From Brachypodium distachyon (taxonomy: Eukaryota; Streptophyta; Magnoliopsida; Poales; Poaceae): DNA of 64,000 nt. Numbering within the stretch: position 1 is the stretch's first letter; every line of letters starts with the position of its first letter. The position numbers and the translations under genes were made by a program. The notes below the pieces were generated by a model. The model ran no database searches. It saw only the letters and a list, made by a program, of their open reading frames with translations, and had not been told where the DNA came from. This document shows positions 58,631 through 64,000 of the stretch, in pieces. The stretch is from NCBI RefSeq assembly GCF_000005505.3, contig NC_016133.3:8804001-8868000 (forward strand). Direction: 5' to 3'.

Positions 58631-61600
58631 CTACATGTTGGCCACTCTGGAAGGAGTTTCGGCATCAACCTCAGGTTCTCCATTTGACTGTGGTAGCTGC
58701 AACAAAACAGGCATCTTTAGGGACATATAAACTGGTGATTCAGTTGATTAGTGTTTCTCACCCATACAAGAAAATTGACGATGGTTATCCTATTTGTCCA
58801 TATCAACTTGCACACCTAAAGATGCATGCCTAGTTGTATCTCAATTTGGAAAATGAATAATTATGCCAAAATGTGATATAAGGAAATGGGCTACGGGTTT
58901 GTGACCACTACCTAGTAAGGGATCTATCATCATATTGTTGGAGAAACCATTCTTTGGTAACATGGCTCAGGCTAGCGATGGCTGGGAATTTCTTGTCCTA
59001 GAATTTTTACAATACGTCCACCACTATGTTGCTTTCAGCGCATTTTCTAATGAAGTCAAGCCCCTTCTGGATGTCGGACTGCTGTACCATGATGCGTCTT
59101 ACCATAGACAAGAGGCACATACACCTTCTTCACCAACTTTCGGTTAAGGTGACGGCTAACAGGAGATATAGGTGCACACTTTCTTTCTGATGAGAGGCTG
59201 TGGGAAGTATACGAAATATACTAAAACCGTGATGTACAATGTATAGGGGTTAGTGCCAAAAGACGAGCTAGGGTCAACATGTTATGGTTAACTCTTAACT
59301 TGTCCCTGGCTGATGTGGAAATCATTTTGAGACGTACCAAATAGCCAAAAGTGCGCAAAAGCGGATTGTGAGGCTACTTTCCTTTCATTCAACTAAGGAT
59401 CCAACAGGAGGTTGGCAGCAGTGTACAAAATGATAATGTAACGTACCGTCGATTCTTTACTATGTTTGTCCAGGTAGAGGTCCAATGCTCCTTCACCAGA
59501 AAGAATTTTAGCTCCAAAACCGTGCTGATTCGAAGATCCAATAGATTCTTCATCAACAACAACAGCATCTATTTTGTCTTTTCCAGTTCGGATTTCTGGA
59601 ATCTGCAAGGAACATTTTCATTAGGATGGTTAAAGTAACAGGATTTGTGAATAGTGACATGACAAAGGAGCAACAGGAACATATGCTCCCTGCTGAAAAC
59701 TTACAGAAGTACCCTGTACAATGATGTATACTAGCAAAAAGAAAATGAAAACATTCCCAGTTATGTACTTAAAAACGTCTTTCATATACATAAAGTTGCT
59801 ATGCTAATCATCAGTCCCTTGCTTATTCTTTGTACAGTGCAAAAATTGGCTATTTTGGCACATATATTTTTCCTAGTACACATTTTTGCGCCATGCACAT
59901 TTAGAACTTTTGCACTACAAAAAATATAGATGAAAAATATTCTTTCTATAATTCCAGGAGCACAAAATTCATTCTCCAGGACTTTTGGTAAAATAAGGCT
60001 AAATACATGTTCAGGTAGTCAAACAGCATATTGGTACAGGTCTACAACCAAAAGTGTAATTCAACACAGCTACGGTCATCTAATTTGACGGTTTAACATT
60101 TATTTCTGCCTTCACTAAAACAAATTTCTGTATATTTGGGGCCATGGACACACCATAAGTTTTGGGGTATGGCTGCACAACTGTGAAGATTTTCATTAAT
60201 ATTACAAACTAAACAGTGCCTGTTATTTGATTTGTGCCCAAAACCACATGTTGATACTTGATTCTCTTATTGAAGCTGAGAGCCAGACATCTGTTTTTAG
60301 ACTCAACAGTTGAGAAACTTCGGAAAGCTAGAATCAAAAGATACCGATACTTGTTATACATTACCAACTCAGAGGTGCCATAATGCTTCTTCAAATTGAG
60401 ATTGCGTAAAATCATAAAACATCCAAATTGATGGAGTACCTCATACATTGCTTCAGTCAATACACTCTCCAATATTGACCTTAGACCACGAGCCCCAGTA
60501 TTCTTAGAGATTGCTCTCTTGGAAATAAGCCGTAAAGCCTTTTCTGTAAAATGCAACTTCACCTACAATCAAACAACACAACACAATAAACTTGTTTAAG
60601 ACGGTTCTTTGGTTTCGTGACATTATGCCCATAGGCATGCTTCAAAATTTATTACATCATTTTCACTTACATCATTCATTTCAAATAACTTTGTGTACTG
60701 CCTACCAAGAGCGTTCTTTGGTTTTGTAAGAACCTGCAGAGAGTGCATAGTATCAGGCAAGATGAACATAAGCCAACAATCTAGGAACCAGGACTGTTTA
60801 ACGAAACATATGAAATGTCGATTTTGTGATTAGTGGCAATACACCCTGAAAGATGGTAGTATAATCCATAAGCCTATCATCCAACGACAGTAGTGTCCAA
60901 CGGTCATATTTGCTTGGTACAATCATACTATGTAACTGATTTGTTTCAGATGATGGTATGTCTGATCCAACTTGTAGGGCAGAATTAATTGTAATACTCC
61001 CTCCGACCCATATTACTTGTCATAATATTACATATATCTAGACGCTTTTTAAACATAGATACATCCATATTTGGGCAAATTTGAGACAAGTAATATGGGT
61101 CGGAGGGAGTAACAAGAAATGAAGGCAAAATTTGCAGGAACAATATATAGCTAAAATAACTCATGCATAATTGCAATAAAGTGTGCAGCTGAGGTACCAA
61201 GTAAAAATATAGGACCTGCTTTAGAACCAAATAAATTGAAGCAACATAGGTCTCATAAATAGAAACAACCAAAAGTGAGCCTATGTATGAGATACAACTT
61301 ACCTCAACAAGTTGATCTTCACTAAGGGAAGATAGACTAACAAGAACTGGAAATCTGCCAACAAACTCTGGGATTAATCCATATGCAATCAGATCACCAC
61401 TTTCAACCTGCAGAAATGTATTCCAAATAAGAACTTAAAACATTCAAAAGGGTTAAAAATATGATGCAGAACAAAAACAAGAAGATATATTCTACCAGTT
61501 GGTCATTAACATAGGAAGCTAAATAAAAGTCACTTGGTTTTCACTCACAGTTTCCAGCAATGTAGATGTGATCTCAGCATTTATAACACTACCAGTCCGC

Positions 61601-64000
61601 ATATTAGAACGAACTGGTGCCTGGAAACCAATTGAAGAATCATGTCTCCTAGAAAAGATACATGGAAAGCCTAAAGTAAGCAAAACTTGTGGCATCTTAT
61701 GGAAAACTGTGGAACATAAACGACAGTTTATGACTTTATGTACAAACCTTTCGGAAATAGTCTTCTCCAAGTCCACAAAAGCACCACCGCAAATGAAGAG
61801 GATGTTCTTCGTATCAATCTGCGACACATACAAAATAACATCAAACCATATTGAAGAAGTTTGTGGTAGGCTTATTTCGAGACAGTGAACGCAAGTGCAT
61901 GTTATGCAACAACCAGCTGGCTCAGTCACACGTATGTTTAGGTACAACTAGATGTTATGGTTAACATAAAACATCTAAAGGGAACAAAATGCAGTCTTCA
62001 TTTCTCTCTTTTGTTTTTGTTTCAGAGCTACAAACAGTCGGTCAAGACTGTTTGCTTGCCAAGTGATTAGTAGGTTACAAAAACAGGGGTATTATGGTTT
62101 TCTCACAACAAGCCATCCATAACACGAATCTGGAGCTGACATGTTATCCAAGCATTGTTTTTACAATTCTGGAGTTTAGAGGTGGAGTGGAGTTGAGGCG
62201 AAGTGGAGCTCTCCCAAATACCCCCGTTATGAGCATCGCATAACATAAAATTGATTTGCAAGCTACTGATTCTCCGACTACCGATTCTCAGGTATGTGCT
62301 TCCAGCTGGAGGCTTGTTCCGCGGTGGAGGTTCACATAGGGGAGATCCGCCCCGCCCCTCCTGGGCACAGAACATAGCATTTTGGAGTTTTCCAAGCAGA
62401 TTACTGAGCACCCAGGCATGAGGCATGGAGGTGGCAGGCCCCATATATGTGCCACCCTGAAACAGCCCTGCAGAAGCCAAGACCATGACGATGAGCTCAT
62501 GAGCTAGGCATGTCCTAGCCAGATCCAGGACGCATGCTGACAAGGAGCTGGCCCAACACAAGCTGTCCTTTTTATCGCCCCACACAGCCATATCCACCAT
62601 GCCCTGGAGCCATTTCCTGCCGTCAACATGTCTGCTGTAGTATCATTTCACCACTACAAACATATCAATACCCTACCGGATACTGCCAAAGACGAAAAGA
62701 GACAAGCTGGCCAGTGTAGACAGGAGACCCCATGTGGATGGTGGGACGAGGAAATACATCAAAATGTTGCCTGCTACTCTTGAGACAAGTGGTGGGCGGA
62801 ATTGGTTTGTGTGGAAAGTGAGAAAGAAATAGTGCCATGTTAACAATTTCCCCTAAAAGAACAAATACCGAACAGCAGAAGAACAAGTTTGGCACATAAG
62901 GTACCTGGATATTGTCACCCCTTGGATGCCTTCTAGCCCCTTTCTCAGGAACACTAACAACCTATCTTGACAGTACAAAAACAATTGTAAGATCAGTAAG
63001 CAGTTAGGTTATCGTGCATCCTTAATACTTGACATTCTGACATTCAAGGTAGTGTACCACAAACATCTAACATGGAAAAACCTTAATATCATGAGGAGAT
63101 CAATCTATAAAGTTCAAGGGTAGTGTATCACAAAAATCTAACATGGCAAAACCTTTGACTTTAGGAGATCAATCTGTACACATGAATTTCATAAGATAGA
63201 AATCACCATGAACTTGTAAAGCTTATTCCAGCAATGATTGTGCCAAACTACATAGACTAATCGATGCTGAACAATGGAAATGCCATCATCAGTATCCTAG
63301 TACAATAACGCGTGAAAATTAAGAAGGTTGCATACAAGAATCCGTAAGATTGACCTCTGATTCTCTGATGACTTTGTTCGAATTAGTTTATTACGACTAA
63401 GTAACCCATGATTTATAACGATCTAAGTAACATTTTTGTGCTGGTCAGACACAAATAATTTTTTGGGAACACAATGTGCACAAATTCATGTACAGAAGAA
63501 AGGGGGAGGTAATGAGTTGTGAATAGAATATGAAGAACATAGTTATTTAATGATCACAAAACATAAAATATTATGCAGTGACCATAATTACAACAAAACT
63601 TAAATCCTATATTGCTGGCGAAACATGTCAGCAAACAATTTCACACAGACACACAAAACAAAAATGTGCCATTCATATTGTATGATGGCGATCCATTTGA
63701 AACAAGACTCCGTGGCAGCAAACTAACAACTATCCTAACCATTTCTCGTGCAGATACTGGCAATGTGGCGCATGACAAATGATAAATGGATTGCTTCAAA
63801 AGTTGGCAAGCTCACCGTTCCCTCAAGCATTTTTAACAGTGCTTGTTGAACACCTTCACCCGAGACATCTCTACTAAGGTTCATACTTTCAGCCTGCAAG
63901 GCAATGGAACTTCACATTCCAGAATAAAAATATATGATAAATGCACAACTCATGTGTACTCATCATTTTCATATAAGTACCTTCTTTGTTATTTTATCAA
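58631..64000 (-). CDS. CLPX: CLPX, ATPase subunit of organellar Clp protease (3' part)
   Basis: Minus strand, 5' end beyond the window. Ten exon segments can be joined in frame: 64000-63981 (partial), 63893-63816, 62961-62905, 61818-61748, 61648-61549, 61407-61303, 60733-60671, 60562-60440, 59602-59447 and 58696-58631. They encode the second half of the AAA+ module: VDKITKK (end of Walker B), the pore-2/sensor region [39 protein letters not shown], the IGF-type docking loop (SSIGFQAPV), [13 protein letters not shown], and sensor 2 [18 protein letters not shown]. The last 22-codon exon reads [20 protein letters not shown] before a TAG; its small size makes it easy to miss. ClpX unfolds substrates and feeds ClpP, in plants in mitochondria. 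The Walker A half lies outside. Confidence 0.93.
60997..61109. mobile_element. Stowaway-type MITE, 113 bp, in a CLPX intron
   Basis: CTCCCTCCGACCCATATTACTTGTC pairs with GACAAGTAATATGGGTCGGAGGGAG, a perfect 25-base inverted repeat with TA on both sides (60995-60996, 61110-61111). It sits in the 569-bp intron 60734-61302. Same length as the copies at 780 and 44723, and probably the youngest, as its ends match fully. Confidence 0.9.
61819..62904. other. Large CLPX intron
   Basis: This 1086-bp intron separates [16 protein letters not shown] from [12 protein letters not shown]. The block at about 62090-62600 is GC-richer than the rest and may be inserted DNA. I could not find ends or a protein domain. 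Confidence 0.35.

Overview
This window is plant nuclear DNA, most likely from a grass close to rice (Oryza or a near relative). The evidence is intron-rich genes with GT-AG junctions, conserved plant families (LRR-XII receptor kinase, CBL, SINAT, two-ubiquitin-like-domain PI4K gamma), dense Stowaway-type MITEs with CTCCCTCC ends and TA duplications, and long GC-rich Tat-type gypsy and Mutator-like elements. No tRNA, rRNA, CRISPR array or bacterial operon was seen. The species is inferred, not shown.

Layout, left to right. 1-2.8 kb: MITE-rich intergenic DNA. 2.8-6.4 kb: intact-looking LRR-XII receptor-like kinase (+) with an unusual catalytic loop. 6.4-9.2 kb: intergenic. 9.3-12.3 kb: EMG1/NEP1 18S rRNA pseudouridine methyltransferase (+), seven exons, with an in-frame duplication of its N-terminus. 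13.8-16.8 kb: PI4K gamma with two ubiquitin-like domains (-).

18.1-33.8 kb: a nested transposon block. The outer element is a MuDR-like MULE with about 230-bp terminal inverted repeats, a minus-strand transposase (five in-frame stops) and a plus-strand accessory gene that converges on it. A Tat-lineage gypsy element (5' LTR, gag, protease, RT, two RNase H segments, antisense ORF, 3' LTR fragment, no integrase seen) split the accessory gene. A roughly 3.4-kb LTR-like insert sits in the gypsy gag leader, and a 998-bp solo LTR with a CCAAT target duplication sits in the MULE right inverted repeat. An RNase H relic of LINE type follows.

36.7-42.1 kb: S9 (DPP-like) prolyl oligopeptidase (+), five coding exons. 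44.4-46.5 kb: calcineurin B-like Ca2+ sensor (-), eight coding exons. 47.7-48.3 kb: probable F-box/LRR fragment (+). 49.7-56.3 kb: SINAT-type RING E3 ligase (-), whose 4.9-kb first intron carries hAT-like, Mutator-like and gypsy debris and a 101-bp tandem repeat. 58.6 kb to the right edge: 3' part of organellar CLPX (-), which continues past the window.

The genes do not form a pathway: they are unrelated housekeeping, signalling and immunity-type genes interleaved with mobile DNA. I did not find a clearly new biological system. The items most worth a second look are the nested MULE, the EMG1 duplication, the receptor-kinase catalytic-loop substitution and the small elements with exact target duplications.
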